Shown: positions 12,091-23,781 of the stretch, in pieces
Position numbering within the stretch: position 1 is the stretch's first letter
Layout of the letters: every line of letters starts with the position of its first letter
Position numbers and translations under genes: made by a program
From: Coniella vitis
Taxonomy: Eukaryota; Ascomycota; Sordariomycetes; Diaporthales; Schizoparmaceae
Length of the DNA stretch: 64,000 bases
NCBI GenBank assembly: GCA_011317545.1
Contig: WUJK01000009.1
Span: 1,116,001 to 1,180,000, forward strand
Direction of reading: 5' to 3'
The notes under the pieces: model-generated
What the model was told of the DNA's origin: nothing
The model's database searches: none
The model's input: only the letters and a program-made list of their open reading frames with translations

Positions 12091-12762
12091 ACGGTGAGAT
12101 GATTGATGGTAATATTGTCCAATACAAGCTATAGAATAACTGATCTCTTCTGAAGTAGTGTTTTGTTGCTATCGATGGAGTCTGACTGCAATGAGGGCAT
12201 CAGTTGACGATGTCATAGTGATTTTTCGCCCCGAGTCCGCGCTCAAGCCGTATATCCAGCTTTTGTTCAAAAGTGTGACTGCTGCCTGTAGAAGTCAAGG
12301 ATGACACTCATTCTTTTGCCATCATGCCATAATCTTCTCTCTATTTGATTCCTGAAATGCTTCCTTGTCTTCTCACCAATGACAGCACCTGGCGAATAGT
12401 CTCTAACGTCGTCTGCTCTCAGTATAGCTTGCATTCGGATCAGGTACAGTATATTGTGGTTTCTCAGGTGCTGCGCTTCAACATTCAAGGTGATTCTTGT
12501 CTTGAATATCAGCTGATGTGTCGATTTGTATGCCAAGGGAAATAAAATCAACATCGTTGGATCAACCAAAAGCACTCTGAAAGCATCAGTCAGGAAGCGA
12601 GTTTCAGAAGCCATTGCCAACACTGGATGCTGTATAAAATATATGCTGTGAGTTCAACTATGTATGTAATGCTAACGTCTCTTCTACTAGAACGGATCTC
12701 GAATATATATGCATGAAACTCCCATAAACCAGTCACTAAAAGCCCGCTCACAAAAATCCTCC
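12091..12762. other. intergenic region between convergent genes
   Basis: These are the 3' flanks of the propeller gene and of the Ser/Thr-rich surface-protein gene. An AT-rich stretch lies at about 12,630-12,710. I see no gene or RNA feature. Confidence 0.6.
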
Positions 12763-14007
12763 TTACAAGAACCTCACAACCATCGTCGAACAGGCAAATG
12801 CAAAGCCCAAGACCACAGTCACAGCTGGTCTAATCAACCTTCCAGCACCAGCGTTTTGATGTGCAGCAGATGATGCTACAGCCGTCTCTGCAGCATCTGC
12901 AGCAACTGCAGCAGCAGCAGCAGCAGTAGTAGTAGGACCAGATACTCCCTTGTCTTTCTGTGTAGATGTAGATCCCACGCTTGACTTTGCATCCTGTGAG
13001 GCCTTGGATATTATTGCCCCGACGCTTGCGACTGCTGAAGCTGCCCTCGAGCCAGACGATGAGGCCACATGCCCTTCTGTGGTCGTTTTGGTCATGCTCA
13101 CCACCTCGACAGTGACCAGTGTAGATGCTCCCTGGCTTGTAGTAAATGGGCCACTTCCACAGGTCCTACTTCTCATGCGTTGGCCGAGAACTGTGGAGTT
13201 CCCGGGGCTTGACAGCGAAATTGACCTCACTGCCATGGCAGATGCAGTTAACGCCGGGGACACATCCGACACAGGTGTACCTGGGATTGTTGATCTTTGC
13301 AGTTCCGGTGTCGTCGTTGCCTGTGCCGCTGTCGGCCGTGTTCCGATTTCTGTTTCTGGAGCCGTTGCCAAAACCATGATGTTATTGAATGAGCTCGCAG
13401 TATCAGTGGCAGACGTCATTGTATCTGGTTTTGTCGTCGTCGTCGTCATATATGTCGTCCTCGTCGGTATTGTCATCGAGTAGGAAACCATCGTCGCCGG
13501 CCCCGCACAGAGAGTACCATGGGATATACACAGTGCCAACGCAGAGTGGAAAAAGCCACCCGCGCCGACCGTCACCGTGGGAATCGAGATCGTCGTCGTC
13601 GCCGTCATGGAGCTCGACGTGTCCGGCAGCGTTGTCTCTGTCGTACCAGGCCGAGACGACGTACTCGATGATGCACTGCTGCTCACGTCCACGTCGGCGG
13701 ACGGCTGTGGATTACCATGTACAGATATCGTTTGGCTGTGGCTGGCGGGAAAGGCAGAGGTGGTACTGTCTGCCGATGCGCTGCTGTGCAGGTATGCCGT
13801 CTCCCAGATTATCGATGTGGATATGGATGTGGATGTGGGTGTTGATGCCACCTGCGCACCTCCTCCGCCGTCTGCTGCTGCTGCTGCTGCTGCTGCTGTG
13901 TTCACCACCGACCACGGCGCAGTGTCCTCGCAGAATTCTGGCTGCTCGGCAGTCGCAGTGGATGGCTGGACGCAAAGGGCCAAAAAGACCCAGTTGCCTA
14001 TCTGCAT
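12763..14007 (-). CDS. Ser/Thr/Ala-rich, probably GPI-anchored surface protein
   Basis: The product is 414 residues if translation starts at the ATG at 14005-14007, which opens a signal-peptide-like segment (MQIGNWVFLALCVQP). The open frame extends about 100 codons further upstream, but that part runs through a dinucleotide repeat and is unlikely to be translated. The protein is dominated by Ser, Thr and Ala, with poly-Ala runs and TTTTT-type stretches, as in heavily O-mannosylated cell-wall proteins. The C-terminus (about 20 residues: VTVVLGFAFACSTMVV then RFL) is hydrophobic and follows a small-residue region, which fits a GPI-attachment signal or a single membrane anchor. A Cys pair near the N-terminus (PEFCED, TLCAGP) could be a small folded head. 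No enzymatic domain is visible, and a wall or adhesin-like role is inferred from composition only. Confidence 0.72.
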   Translation of the reverse strand: MQIGNWVFLALCVQPSTATAEQPEFCEDTAPWSVVNTAAAAAAAADGGGGAQVASTPTSTSISTSIIWETAYLHSSASADSTTSAFPASHSQTISVHGNPQPSADVDVSSSASSSTSSRPGTTETTLPDTSSSMTATTTISIPTVTVGAGGFFHSALALCISHGTLCAGPATMVSYSMTIPTRTTYMTTTTTKPDTMTSATDTASSFNNIMVLATAPETEIGTRPTAAQATTTPELQRSTIPGTPVSDVSPALTASAMAVRSISLSSPGNSTVLGQRMRSRTCGSGPFTTSQGASTLVTVEVVSMTKTTTEGHVASSSGSRAASAVASVGAIISKASQDAKSSVGSTSTQKDKGVSGPTTTAAAAAAVAADAAETAVASSAAHQNAGAGRLIRPAVTVVLGFAFACSTMVVRFL

Positions 14008-14025
14008 GCTTGGATTTTGTCGTGC

Positions 14026-14028
<3 letters not shown>

Positions 14029-14084
<56 letters not shown>
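14029..14084 (+). repeat. (TC)17(AC)11 compound dinucleotide microsatellite
   Basis: A run of TC (14029-14062) passes directly into a run of AC (14063-14084). It lies only 22 bp upstream of the chosen start codon of the Ser/Thr-rich protein, so it falls in that gene's 5' leader or core promoter. Confidence 0.95.
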
Positions 14085-14086
<2 letters not shown>

Positions 14087-15710
14087 ACAGATCTGTCGGT
14101 CTCTTGAGGTATGGGAGAATGGGTGCAGGTTGAGTTCAGAGACGAGCGTGAGCGTGTGGAAAGTCTGCAAATGCCGTTGCCATGATAAGATAGAATTGAT
14201 GATATATATATATCAAGCCAAACGCTTTGGTTTTTGAGTGCCGATCCAAGTTGAAGAAGACTTTCATTGTGCCCTGACGGAGGACAAAGAACCACGCTGG
14301 CGGAGATCGCTGTCGCCACATGTCTGCATTGTTACCCGCGGACAGTGAGGCGTCACTCGACGCTTTGTACCGAATCTACACTAAACCTGCCGTCTTCTAT
14401 TTTGGATTCCGATGCCATGGTGTGGTATCTTGGGTAGCCGAAAACACAAGGATGGGGCTTAATTCATAGTGGTTTGGTGAAGGAAGCCAACATGCCATGA
14501 ATGGCATGTTGGCTCAGAAATGGACACTATTACGGCGTGTCCGAACTTCACCACTCAAAGATTGTAGGCAGCGTAGCTTGATATTCATGGGTATTGTTGT
14601 TCACTTTCTGAATACACGATGCGAAGCTTCGAGCAGATGAGAATCTTTGTCCGAAGTCTCTAGCCAGGTAAGGATCAAGACCGCCTCCCGATATCCACCA
14701 AAAAAGATACGCAAGTCGGCCTGTATGAGGCTCAAGGAGAAGCGCCGACGTTGCTCTAAAGTGACAAGCCAATGCTTTTTGGTCAATCACGGTTGAGAGA
14801 CACTATTCGTATTCATCATGGCCGAATAGGGAGGAACTTGATCGAGCAAGTCTGTCTTATTCATTGCGAATCGAGTGACAGGATCCAGCCTGGACGCAGC
14901 AAGCCAGCCTGGAGCAAGGAAGCGTTGCCTCTGGGAACCAAGGTATAAGTATGGCGAAGAAGGAGAAACGCGGCTTGTTTCTGAATCAAAGTTCTTGAGC
15001 GTGGTACACCGGCTTGGCTGGAGCCTCGCTTGACAGAATTTGGTCTGCGAAATTGTCCCCGTCTGTGTTTGCTGCGTGCGTCCAGACGACGGATACAAAG
15101 TGCTTCACTTGATTTTGGCCGCCACAACTCCCAATGTGAGCCGGTCGTCAACTTGACCACCTGGCAGGGACGCATTTCCGATTCTGATGCCACAAGGTGC
15201 AAGATAGGCTCACTTGAGACGCTCGTTGCCAGCCGACGCTGTAGTGCTCCCCCAAACCATCCTCCAGCTTGCTGTCGCTTCGTTGCCCGTGACCAAGTGT
15301 AGCGCTCGTTTTCTCTGCCACACCAAGGCCCATCCTTCTTAACGGGAACGAATTGGTCTTGTCTGCCCTCGTGAATGCGCCGACGGGAATAGCCAGAGGC
15401 ATATGCTGGCAGAGAAGAATCCTAGACAGGGCTGTGCCATAGTGCATTTACTGGAGGTGACGCGTCACGGTGGGTGCTGCAGCGGCAGGTTGAAATGGAT
15501 CGTGGCGGTGGAGAGTGGCTTGATGACTGACACCTGCGTGGACGAGCTCGGCTGTTGGGAAAAAGTGAGGGGTCGCACCCAGTAGGCCAGCTGGGGCCTA
15601 TCACTGGTCAGCACCAACTTGGTGCTTTTGGTGCTACATACAGCAATCCCAGCTGGTGCCGCGACAGCGTCATAGGGCTGATGATTGTAAACCATCAGAA
15701 GGTCGTAGTA

Positions 15711-15746
15711 GCAGTGCAGCGGTGCAGTGGTGCAGTGGTGCAGTGG
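15711..15746 (+). repeat. 9-bp minisatellite (GTGCAGTGG)
   Basis: About three tandem copies of GTGCAGTGG, preceded by degenerate GCAGTGCAGC, form a short minisatellite in the long intergenic region. Confidence 0.8.
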
Positions 15747-15769
15747 CCGGTTGCTATTTCTGGGTCAGC

Positions 15770-15785
15770 AAGTACCATGGTACTT
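15770..15785. repeat. 16-bp perfect palindrome AAGTACCATGGTACTT
   Basis: This is a perfect inverted repeat without spacer, one of several GTAC-containing palindromes in the intergenic DNA of the window. Its function is unknown. Confidence 0.75.
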
Positions 15786-17454
15786 ACATATTAGCCAGCT
15801 GCCAGCCACCTAATTGTTCGCTTTTGGATCGGGCCCAGTGCATCGGATAGGGCAGGCACTCAACGGTAGTGCCGTCAGTGCGCCCTTTAGGCGGGGTGCT
15901 TGGGAAGGCCCGGGTCCCTGGGATGTTTCCAGGCTTGTTACTCAGTACCTAGCACACCCAACCCACGGCTTTCGATCAGCGCTAGCATACGTTGGTGTGC
16001 GTGAAACAGTCCCTATAGTCCAGTACTTGGGCCCTATACTGCGTAAATTGCACTGCCAATTGAGTTCAACTCTTCCTCCTCGTCTCAAAGAATTGGACAT
16101 GTCATACGGAATGTTCCATTTGACTCTCGACAATAGAGCAACCCGTGCGCTAACGAGAATCCAAATTGACTGCACAGGCATCCCCGCTGCGGCGAAGACC
16201 GTTGCGGCGCTGGGATGGGGGCAGTACTATACATAGTAGTGTGTAGCAGTGCTCCAGAACAGCCCCGGCTGGGCCATTGCGGCTCGTAAACCACTAACAA
16301 TGCCGCCAACTTCACATACTGTAGTGCAGTGGGCGGTGAGGCGATGTTGAAGAAGTACTATGCTGGTACTTGCGCAGTCGACTGGTCAAACGCCAAGAGC
16401 TTTGGCGAAGGGGGCGTACTCTGTACGCGTACAAATGGTGCGCGCACGAATCCGTGTTCTTCGAATTGTTGCAGCACGTCGTTCAGTCTGGCATACCATG
16501 CGAAGGGCGAGTTGTTGGTGTACAACTGCCAAAATGTCTTTGGACTCGATACATAGTAAGGAGGACAAAAACGTTGGCAGCACAGGCCATCGCATGAACA
16601 GCAGTTGGCCAGGGCTTGCCATGGCGGCATCTGCACAGTACAAGGTACTTACTATGTACTTCTAGCATAATGTACTGTGCACCAGCTTGACAGGACTGCA
16701 GGCTGCCTCCTGCCCCTCCCCCCCCCCACTTTCAGCTCCAGAGTACCCTGTGGGCGCTCTTTTGGCACACCAGCCACGATGCGTCCATGTCCACACCACA
16801 GCTTCGTTGCCTGTTTTTGCGTTGGCCCCTCGTTTGCTCGCCTGCTCTTCTTCCTCCCCTCTTCTGCTTGCTCCCTGACTGCCCTCTACCTGCCCGTGTT
16901 CCAATCACTGGCGCGACTGCCCTCTTTCTGACTGTTTTGGTAGGTGTGGATTGTCCTTCTCGCCGATCTGGTACCCGGTACTTTACTTACACTGCAGCAG
17001 CCCGGAATAGCAACAATTGGGTTGACGCTTACGCTGCTGCGCGCTACCAGTCACCAGCTTGGTAAGGATCTGCTGCTTGTCACTTGGTTTCCAAAGAATT
17101 TACAGTTTCGAGCGTCGTGCGCCGGCCCCGAGCCCAGCCCAGACCAGACCAGACCACACCAATTCTCGGCCCAGAGAGGGAGAAGGAAGGGTGGCTGGTC
17201 CCTCAGCAAGCTTGCGACGGCCTGCTACATAGTAGTTCCTGTTGCCGCACTTGTGACCTCTGGCTGGCCGCTGCCCATCGACCACTTGCGCGCTTGAAAC
17301 CCACTTTTGCCCGTCTCCAACATCCACCCGCCGTCCAATTGTTTCAAGACGGGCGCCTTCACAGCCACTGCCCGATTCGCCCTTTTCCCGGTCTCCCACG
17401 TGCGCTCTTGGTGGACGTCGCTGTACCTGGGCTACAAAGCATCATAACCAAACC

Positions 17455-17590
17455 GTGAGTCCTGTGTCCTTGCTCCGCCCTGCTCTGCTCTGCTCTGTCC
17501 TGCCCTGCTTTTTTGAAAGTTTGTTGCGGACAGAAAGCGAGTGCTTCCCAAGGCCAATCACACCCGGGTTAACGCAACATTTGCCTACAG
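17455..17590 (+). other. candidate 5'-UTR intron of the NIPA-like gene
   Basis: A GTGAGT donor, a GTTAACGC-type branch site and a CCTACAG acceptor enclose 136 nt in the C/T-rich leader about 550 bp before the ATG. This is the structure expected of an intron in the untranslated leader. There is no coding test for it, so only transcript data could confirm it. Confidence 0.4.
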
Positions 17591-18139
17591 ACGACGTTCC
17601 TGCCTCGACTTTACTACTCCTCTGACCCAGCCGCCCTGCTCGTTACCCTTCTTTCCGGGTCTGACATCACCGAATCGCGGAGAAAGCTACACTCACGACT
17701 ATCGACCCTTGGAAACTGCCAATCACGAACTTGTTTCTCTAGCTGTGATACCGATTTGCTACCACGACGTGACTGTCTTTGTTTGGATGCCTAGGTAGCA
17801 CAGAGCGTCAGCCAGCAGTCACTTTTCTCGACACATTGTTTTTGTTTAATTAGCTATTGTCATTGCTGGCATCGCTAATCCAGTACGCCCCCATCTTTCA
17901 CCCGCCAGCAGTTGCTTTGCGCTTGTCCGACTGCAACCCCCCACCGTATTTGCTGCATCCTACTACCATACGCCTCGCTCTGGCTGCGACAAGAGCAGGC
18001 TCTGCTCCAAGTGGCGACGATACTGTCGCGGCTTGCGCTGCCTTTCTAGACCTCGCGCTCCGATCACCTTTGAACGCTCGACCGATCTCTTCCTCCCTTG
18101 ACCACACCATAGCCGCGTCACGCCTACTGCATAATTACC

Positions 18140-20571
18140 ATGGACGCCGCAGGCGTCGTGCTGTCCACAGCACATGAGATATACGCGCGTGCAAATGACA
18201 CGACCTCCTCTTCCTCCTCTTCCTCCTCTTCCTCCTCAGACCGCCCTGCTTCCTATAAAATAATTGGAATCTCTCTTGCTATTGGCTCGGGTCTGTTCAT
18301 TGGATCCTCCTTTGTCCTCAAGAAAGTCGGTCTGCTCAAGGCAAACGAAAAATATCACGAGTCTGCAGGCGAGGGTTATGGCTACCTCAAGAACGCTTTT
18401 TGGTGGACTGGTATGACGCTGATGATTCTCGGCGAGATTCTCAACTTTGTCGCATACGCCTTCACGGACGCCATTCTGGTGACTCCTCTTGGCGCGCTTT
18501 CGGTGGTGATTTGCACCATCTTGTCGGCCATTTTCCTCAAGGAGCGTCTGAGCATGGTTGGCAAGGTTGCCTGTTTCCTGTGTATTGTGGGCTCAGTAGT
18601 GATTGTCATGAATGCGCCCGAGGAATCCTCTGTCGCCAATATTCAAGAGATGCAACATTATGTCATACAGCCGGGATTTTTGTCCTATGCCGGTGTCATT
18701 ATCGTGGGCGCCATTATTACAGCATTCTGGGCCGGCCCAAAGTACGGCAAAAAGAATATGCTGGTGTACATCTCCATTTGCAGTTGGGTGGGAGGACTGA
18801 GTGTTTCGGCGACCCAAGGGCTAGGCGCTGCTATCGTTGCACAAATCGGAGGAGAAGCACAGTTCAACCATTGGTTCCTCTACGTGCTCTTGGTGTTTGT
18901 CGTCGGCACCCTATTGACTGAAATCATCTTTTTGAACGTGAGTGGATGCATGAGTCTATACGAACAAGACGAGATATGGTTAGCTGACAATTCTACAGAA
19001 AGCCTTGAACTTGTTCAACGCTGCTATGGTCACGCCCACGTACTACGTCTATTTCACCAGTACCACCATCATCACATCCGCCGTCCTTTACCAGGGCTTC
19101 AAGGGCACTGTTACATCGATTGTTACGGTTGTGTTGGGCTTTTTAGTGATTTGTTCGGGTGTCGTCTTGCTACAACTCTCCAAATCCGCCAAGGATGTGC
19201 CCGACTCGGCTGTTTTCGCCGGCGATCTTAACCAGATCCACACGATTGCTGAGCAGGAGCAGCCAGAGACGGAACCCAAGGCGGACGCTATCCGAGGTGC
19301 CGCCGCTCTGGTGCGCAGATTCTCGACTGCGCGCGCCAAGATGGAAGTCGAGGAACTCAAGCGTTTGCGAGCGGAAAAGGAAGCAGCACGACTCGAATCT
19401 GTTAGTGAGGAGGGCGTGCAGTATGAGTGGGATGGTTTGCGACGACGCAGGACGACTCTGGGTAGCCACCGTAGTAGGTCTACGTCGACGCCCATCGGTG
19501 GTGCTCCCTTTCCGGCACCCTCGACTACAGGTAGCCCGCGTCCACCGCTGGGCATGTCGCGCTTCCCTACCGAGGATGAGCTCGTCGAACACGACCGACC
19601 CTTTTCCGCTGGCCTTTCGAGTGTCTTTGGGACGATCAAGTCCCGCGCCGCAAGTGTATTGCCGGGCCATCCTGATTTCAGGCCCAGCACTGGAGACTCG
19701 CCGCGGAGACAGGATACGCGCCAACATGGGACCCCAGGCTCGACGCACCATGTGCAGCTTACCGATATGGCACAACACACAGGCGACGATGCGTATGGAA
19801 TTCCCGCAGGCCACACCGAGTACGACCCGGCGTCGGCTTCGAGTAAGCACATCCAGTTTGGTGGTGAAATCCGGCATACACCAGGCAGCCTGGCACCACC
19901 CACCCCTCCGCCACATGGGACGCCAGGCCAGTCAGCCAAGCGTCAGTTCTCGTTTCAAAACGTCTTCAAGAGGGCCCGGGATCACCACCATGACGACGAG
20001 CCAGAGGAAAGGCCCTCGTCGTCTAGGAGCAACAGGCCTATCTCAAGCAAGGGCTACTCGACTCCGCATGTAAAGACGGCGACTGGTATGTTGAAACTGC
20101 TCAATACCGATTTGAATAAGAGAGTTTGCCGACTAACATATTGTTTCTGCAGAGGAGGAACGCTTAGGTCTCGTGCACGGAGGCGATAATGTATCCCGGA
20201 CGAGACAATCACTCCCTTCCTATGATGAAGTGGACGACGATGATTACCAAACAAGTCCTTCTGACGACTACGAATATGATGATGACGACATGAAAACTTA
20301 TGGACAGAGAGCATCTGGCCGGTACGGTCGCGGAATAACCAGCCCACAGCACGGACGTGGCAGCGGCAGCGTAGATGAGAAGGGGCTGGGTATTCAAGTG
20401 GGCCATCGTTACGTGGATGAAGACGATGACGATGCGCATGATACGCCGCCAAAGCCACCCGCTCATGGAACACCACCCTCGGGGACGCCTGGCGCAAGTG
20501 GTAGTGGCCGATTTGACACTCCAGGAAGCGGCCGAGGAACGCCCAAAGGCGGAAAGGGGGCGTTCTTATAG
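18140..20571 (+). CDS. NIPA-type magnesium transporter (DUF803 family)
   Basis: The product is 767 residues from exons 18140-18937, 18999-20085 and 20153-20571 (introns of 61 and 67 nt, the second with a GACTAAC branch site). A poly-Ser run of 13 residues encoded by a TCCTCT repeat precedes the membrane core. The core has about nine hydrophobic segments over residues 50-330 and carries family hallmarks such as GSSFVLKKVGL, YLKNAFWWTGM, LGALSVV and TPTYYVYFTS, as in human NIPA1-4 and their fungal orthologues, which move Mg2+ across plasma or endosomal membranes. The long C-terminal tail (about 430 residues) is hydrophilic, rich in Pro, Gly, Ser and Asp with repeated HGTP motifs, and is probably cytoplasmic and disordered. 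Such tails are common in fungal members. Intron 1 interrupts the membrane core between LTEIIFLN and KALNLFN. Confidence 0.92.
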
Positions 20572-21656
20572 AACCGATTGGATAACAATATCTCACGGTA
20601 CAGTGAAAATAGCATTTTATTGGACGAGGCAGTTCCTCTCGCCTGGTACGCAACAATGGTACGATTACGATAAATTTTCCTTTGGCGCGGCGTTGACGGC
20701 GTGTGGCCTTTCTTCTCTTTTTCTTATCTGCACGTGGCTGGGGCGGCTATTACCATGCCGTGGGAGTGTGGACATGGCGCTGCTTTGGAGGCAAAGGATA
20801 GAAGATGGCGCTCGGTGGCTGGTGTCTGGCTGTGAAGACCAAATGCGTTGAGCACTCTCACAGCGCAGATGGCTCTGTCAAAGGGCATAGCTACAGGATA
20901 TTGCGCCCGACTTTATGAATAAGGAGATGAAGACGGTATAGCTACTATGCACAGTGGACGTGCGAAATTGCAAACAAGCTAGAGTACATGATGGGAATTG
21001 AGGAGTTTACATTGACAGCAGCCAGTGATAAACATGATCATTAGAACCCTCAACTTCTGCAAGTCCCCTTTAAAAAAGAACCCAGGCACCTTGCCTTTTT
21101 TTTATGTATCTTTTTGTCTTGTTCGTGCATGACCAACCTTACCCAGCCTACCCAGATAGTCGAGTACGATACTAATACTATGGTACATGTGTATTGTGGC
21201 TTTTCAAAAGGGGGAAAGAGCCTTTGCCTTGTGAGTTGTGACACACATAGTTGGTGGTGGTGTCGAGGAAGGTGCTAGGCGCTAGTAGATACGGATTAAG
21301 GCACCAGTCTTCCATACTTGCCATGTGACTCGAGAAGAATTCATTACAGCTCCTAGACTTTTCTCATCACTCGAGCGGCAGCGTGCTGAATTTTTCTTTT
21401 TAAAACAAGCACATAATCACATACGCAATATCCTTTGACTTTTGTATCGATTGCCTCCTCCGAGTCCACCATGAGGCTTCAAACTCGGCCAGCACCAACC
21501 CCTCGCTAGCATACCAAGGCATGACAATTCAGCGGTGTGCCTGGCTGCTTTCGAGTCTCTGAGTGTACTCGTCATCTTTCCTCGAATAAGGTCTCCATCT
21601 CTCCTTCATCGACGCCTGAGCACCTGGAATTCAAGTACCAGACAGCAACGTTGGCC
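20572..21656. other. intergenic region
   Basis: This holds the 3' flank of the transporter and the upstream region of the deacetylase. At 21521 an ATG opens a short signal-peptide-like frame (MTIQRCAWLLSSL) that stops after 13 codons. It could be a first coding exon of the deacetylase if an unseen intron exists. I see nothing else. Confidence 0.5.
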
Positions 21657-22958
21657 ATGAGAGTGGGGGGTGCAGTTTGGAGCGCACTGTTGCATTTTCT
21701 AGGGTATCCCGCACAAGACAACGGCATAGCTCGTATATTTGACAAGCTGCATCCCATGGATCACGTCGTCGACGGGAGGGAGCCCTGCGGGCCTGAGGGT
21801 TCAGACCAGGGCCGCGTCTGTGGAGCCGATTTGTGCTGCGTCTCAAAGGCATAAGTTCCTTGCCGTACTGAATCAAGAGAAATATGTGGACAAATACTGT
21901 GCTAACGGCCATCTGTACGCTAGACCAGGCTGTGTGTCTCTGACAAAATCTCGTGTAGCGGCTTGAAGTGCCAGCCTCTATACAGCGCCGGCTGTGAATT
22001 GCAAGGCACCATCAGCAACGATCCACTACCTACTCCAAAGAGATTGTATAATATCAGCAACAACGGCACGCAATCCCCGGACGCCTTCAATGGAACGATA
22101 CCAAGAGAACGCTTTCCACCTCTCGACTACCTCGTCGCGTTGCCTCGCCCTTTGATCGGCTCCATTCCGTACGCCAAGGTCATCACCTCCTGTACCGTCT
22201 CTGGCACCCTTGCCCTCACCTTTGACGATGGCCCCTGGCGTTACACCTCAGATCTCCTCGACCTTCTCGAGCGCGAGGATGCGCGCGCTACCTTCTTCGT
22301 CTGCGGAGGGAATATGCACAATGAGCAGCTGACGCACTACGGACATCCACAATTATTGCACCGGATGCTCACCGACGGTCATCAAATCGGCATGCATACA
22401 TACAGCCACGCAGATCTAGCCACACTCGACGCCCACCAAACCTTTGCCGAGATGTTTCTGAACGAGCAGGCGCTTGTGGGCGTGTTGGGCGTACTCCCCA
22501 CATACTTCCGCCCACCATATCTATCCTGGGCAAACGTCACATTGGAAGTCATGGCGGAGCTAGGATACCACTTCGTCAGCGTCGATCTCGACACCATAGA
22601 CTGGGTTGGCGACTACAGGGAGGCAAAGCGCATCTTTGAGCATGAGCTGGACGAGAATGATCCAAACTTGTCCGGTAAGTTGGTCCTTGCGCATAATATC
22701 CGTTTGCGAACCGTATATGAGCTTGTCGAGTTCATGATTGGCGAGGCCAAACAACGAGGGTACGAATTGGTTACCGTCGGGGAATGTCTGGGAGACGACC
22801 CTAGAAATTGGTACCGGAATCCGTACAATGGTCGTTCGTGGGTGGAGTCGCCAGTTCCAATAACGAGTCTGAAGAAGCAGGAGGTCTCTCACTTGGAGCA
22901 ACCTGCTAGAGGGCCAAGCGGCAAGGCTGGGGAGAAGGTGCCACTGCCTGTAGCATGA
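21657..22958 (+). CDS. polysaccharide (chitin) deacetylase with chitin-binding domain
   Basis: Two exons (21657-21850 and 21929-22958) give about 407 residues. Exon 1 encodes the first half of a hevein-type CBM18 domain (CGPEG, RVCG, ADLCC) and exon 2 the second half (LCVSD, ISCSG, LKCQP, AGCE), so all eight cysteines appear only after splicing. A carbohydrate esterase 4 domain follows: TFDDGPW (motif 1, catalytic base), HTYSH (metal-binding His pair), RPPYL (motif 3), DLDTIDW (motif 4) and LAHNI (motif 5, catalytic His). The enzyme should remove acetyl groups from chitin in the wall or from released chitin oligomers. The reading frame requires removing 78 nt whose donor is ATAAGT instead of GTAAGT, so splicing may be impaired. 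The start is uncertain: MRVGGAVWSALLHFL is a weak signal peptide, and a better one begins at 21521. Confidence 0.75.
21851..21928 (+). other. intron with non-canonical ATAAGT donor
   Basis: Branch site TGCTAAC and acceptor GACCAG are standard, but the 5' splice site reads GGC/ATAAGT. Removal joins the two halves of the CBM18 domain with the usual five residues between the CC pair and the fifth Cys. An in-frame alternative is a GC-AG intron, 21849-21923 (AAG/GCATAA to GCTAG), which would leave six residues there. Retention hits TAA at once. Confidence 0.6.
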
Positions 22959-23781
22959 GACTGGTTGCACAGTAGCTGGTCTTTGAGACTGGAACGAGAC
23001 GAGGTGTTCCATAGGGACTAGTAGCACCTTCTGCGTGTTAATGGCTCTTTCCAGGCCACCCCCTTAGAGATGGATGTCGCTATGACGGACGATCCTATGA
23101 TAGACCAAATTTCACCTTGTACACAGTTGAAAACCACCGCGGACTTGTCAGCAAACACTTGTTCTCCGGGAAGAGTAACAAGACAGTTGAATCTGTCCTG
23201 CTCATCTGCACGTGTGATTTGACGTTATATCCGTCAACGTATGATTAACCTGGTAAACGGAGCTAGCCAAGAATAAAAAAAAATAAAAAAAAAAGGCTTA
23301 ATCACGCTCGAAATTGTGCGCATGGAGATTTATAAAATGGACATGCCTTCAAGAAAAAAAAAGTGTAATTGGATTACAGTCAGCGCTGTATCTTCGTTTG
23401 TTTTGCGTTTTTTTTTTTTTTTTTTTCGTTTGTGTTCTCAGTGTGTCAAAGGGCTTGCCTCGTGCTTTGCCTTTTCTATCTGTCTCTGTCCCAGTCCCAG
23501 TTCCCGCTCTCTTCTTTTCTGTTTTTTCCTCGTTCATCCAGAACTTCTCCATGCGCGCGCGTCAAAACAGTGCCCACAAGCGCAACATCATATCCTTTTC
23601 TAGTCTTTGATGGCGACTAGATGGTTCCGCAACATTCCTCCCTCACATCTCTTCCATAATTACCACTTCCTCTTTCCGTCTCAACTGATTTGACATACCG
23701 CCAAATCATCGAGCCACTCATTCATGCCCTTCACAATCATGGCCTGCTCATCTCTTGTCGTCTCTTTCCCACAGTGTAGGT
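22959..23781. other. intergenic region between convergent genes
   Basis: These are the 3' flanks of the deacetylase and of Nup170. The region contains A-rich runs near 23,274-23,294 and 23,354-23,363 and a T-run at 23,409-23,427, plausibly poly(A)-site context. Open frames across the T-run are low-complexity and I reject them. Confidence 0.6.

Larger units (their letters stand above)
14085..18139. other. long non-coding region and leader of the NIPA gene
   Basis: I find no supported gene in these 4 kb. Short open frames (the longest about 140 codons at 15814-16236) overlap on both strands without domains or splicing. The left part holds a 9-bp minisatellite and GTAC palindromes. From about 16,690 the plus strand is strongly C/T-rich with CTCTGCT-type repeats (about 17,468-17,510), typical of a long ascomycete promoter and 5' leader, and ends at the NIPA-like start codon. 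A candidate leader intron is listed separately. Confidence 0.55.

Noticed and set aside
15814..16236. 140-codon open frame in the long intergenic region
   Set aside because: No domain, no splice partners, and other overlapping frames of similar length nearby. It cannot be told from chance.
19088..19939. 283- and 248-codon minus-strand frames opposite the NIPA gene
   Set aside because: No recognisable domain; the plus strand has a spliced transporter with membrane hallmarks.
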